A DNA stretch of 64,000 nucleotides from the NCBI GenBank assembly GCA_029256105.1, contig JAQSYO010000018.1, forward strand, positions 23,123-87,122. The letters run 5' to 3'. The DNA comes from Herbinix sp. (lineage in GTDB: Bacteria > Bacillota > Clostridia > Lachnospirales > Lachnospiraceae). Below the pieces are notes generated by a model, which was given only the letters and a program-made list of their open reading frames with translations, did not search any database and was not told where the DNA came from. Made by a program: the position numbers and the translations under genes. Position 1 is the stretch's first letter. Each line of letters opens with the position of its first letter. Of this stretch, positions 63,877 through 64,000 are shown in pieces.

Positions 63877-64000
63877 CTATTTTCTTAAGCCTAAACGTTC
63901 GATTAAGCTACGATATCCTTCGATATTCGTCTTCTTTAAGTATTCTAGTAAACCTCTTCTTTGTCCAACCATCTTAAGAAGGCCTCTTCTGGAGTGGTGA
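63877..64000 (-). CDS. rpsO: 30S ribosomal protein S15, C-terminal part (truncated by window edge)
   Basis: The last 41 residues are visible: [25 protein letters not shown] and ending ERLGLRK, the S15 C-terminus that binds 16S rRNA. The start lies beyond 64000. Not in the ORF track because it is short and partial. Confidence 0.97.
   Translation of the reverse strand, partial: HHSRRGLLKMVGQRRGLLEYLKKTNIEGYRSLIERLGLRK

Overview
The window reads as chromosomal DNA of a low-GC, spore-forming Firmicute, most likely a Clostridium-like member of the Lachnospiraceae. The evidence is the AT-rich composition, strong AGGAGG-type ribosome binding sites, frequent TTG starts, a T-box upstream of thrS, sporulation-type neighbours (tepA, ylzJ, ftsK/spoIIIE), and the gene families present. 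No phage, plasmid, IS element, CRISPR array, tRNA or rRNA was seen. Species assignment is inference only.

Layout. 1-1.75 kb: the 5' part of kdpD, cut by the window edge. 1.8-7.1 kb: a minus-strand ABC exporter and two-component cassette resembling linearmycin-resistance (lnr) operons, with a palindromic operator candidate upstream. 7.4-13.8 kb: tyrS, a zinc-ribbon membrane protein, a helical-repeat protein, an FAD oxidoreductase, and birA-bioY. 13.9-17.1 kb: a SWIM-SNF2 helicase. 17.2-18.7 kb: a gene-free block holding a long ~56-bp repeat array with its own minus-strand promoter and terminator. 18.8-21.8 kb: pyrBI, a superoxide dismutase and an NTF2-like protein. 22-28 kb: an ABC exporter, an ArsR-type regulator, fhs and a HAD phosphatase. 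28.2-32.2 kb: an unusual operon of two ATP-grasp ligases, an S66 peptidase and a GpsA-like dehydrogenase. 32.4-37.6 kb: spoIIIE, uppP, ylzJ, tepA. 37.8-42.8 kb: an aromatic-acid-exporter-like protein, then a WYL regulator operon (GyrI-like, YoaP-like, radical SAM). 43-54.3 kb: a GGDEF/EAL protein, metY, thrS with T-box, a mutarotase, an AIM24 protein, an M16 peptidase and a TraB/GumN protein. 54.7-64 kb: a MacB-like ABC protein, a methyltransferase with a structured leader, pnp, ymaF, a MATE transporter and the 3' end of rpsO.

Two things stand out beyond ordinary genes. First, 17.24-18.63 kb looks like an independent non-coding transcription unit: a TTGACA-N17-TAATAT promoter on the minus strand, about 14 ~56-bp units (some degenerate), three more diverged units, and a strong terminator. 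Most units carry a Shine-Dalgarno-like AAGGA nine bases before an ATG that reaches a stop after one or two sense codons. Second, two long imperfect hairpins (20.2 and 58.9 kb, opposite strands) share a conserved apical sequence while their basal stems differ but stay paired, which is what a structured RNA family would look like. The window is also unusually rich in unrelated short tandem arrays (units of 10-23, ~45 and ~56 bp), nearly all intergenic.

Gene starts were chosen by ribosome binding site and often differ from the ORF track. All functional calls rest on recognised motifs and family resemblance read by eye; no database search was run.
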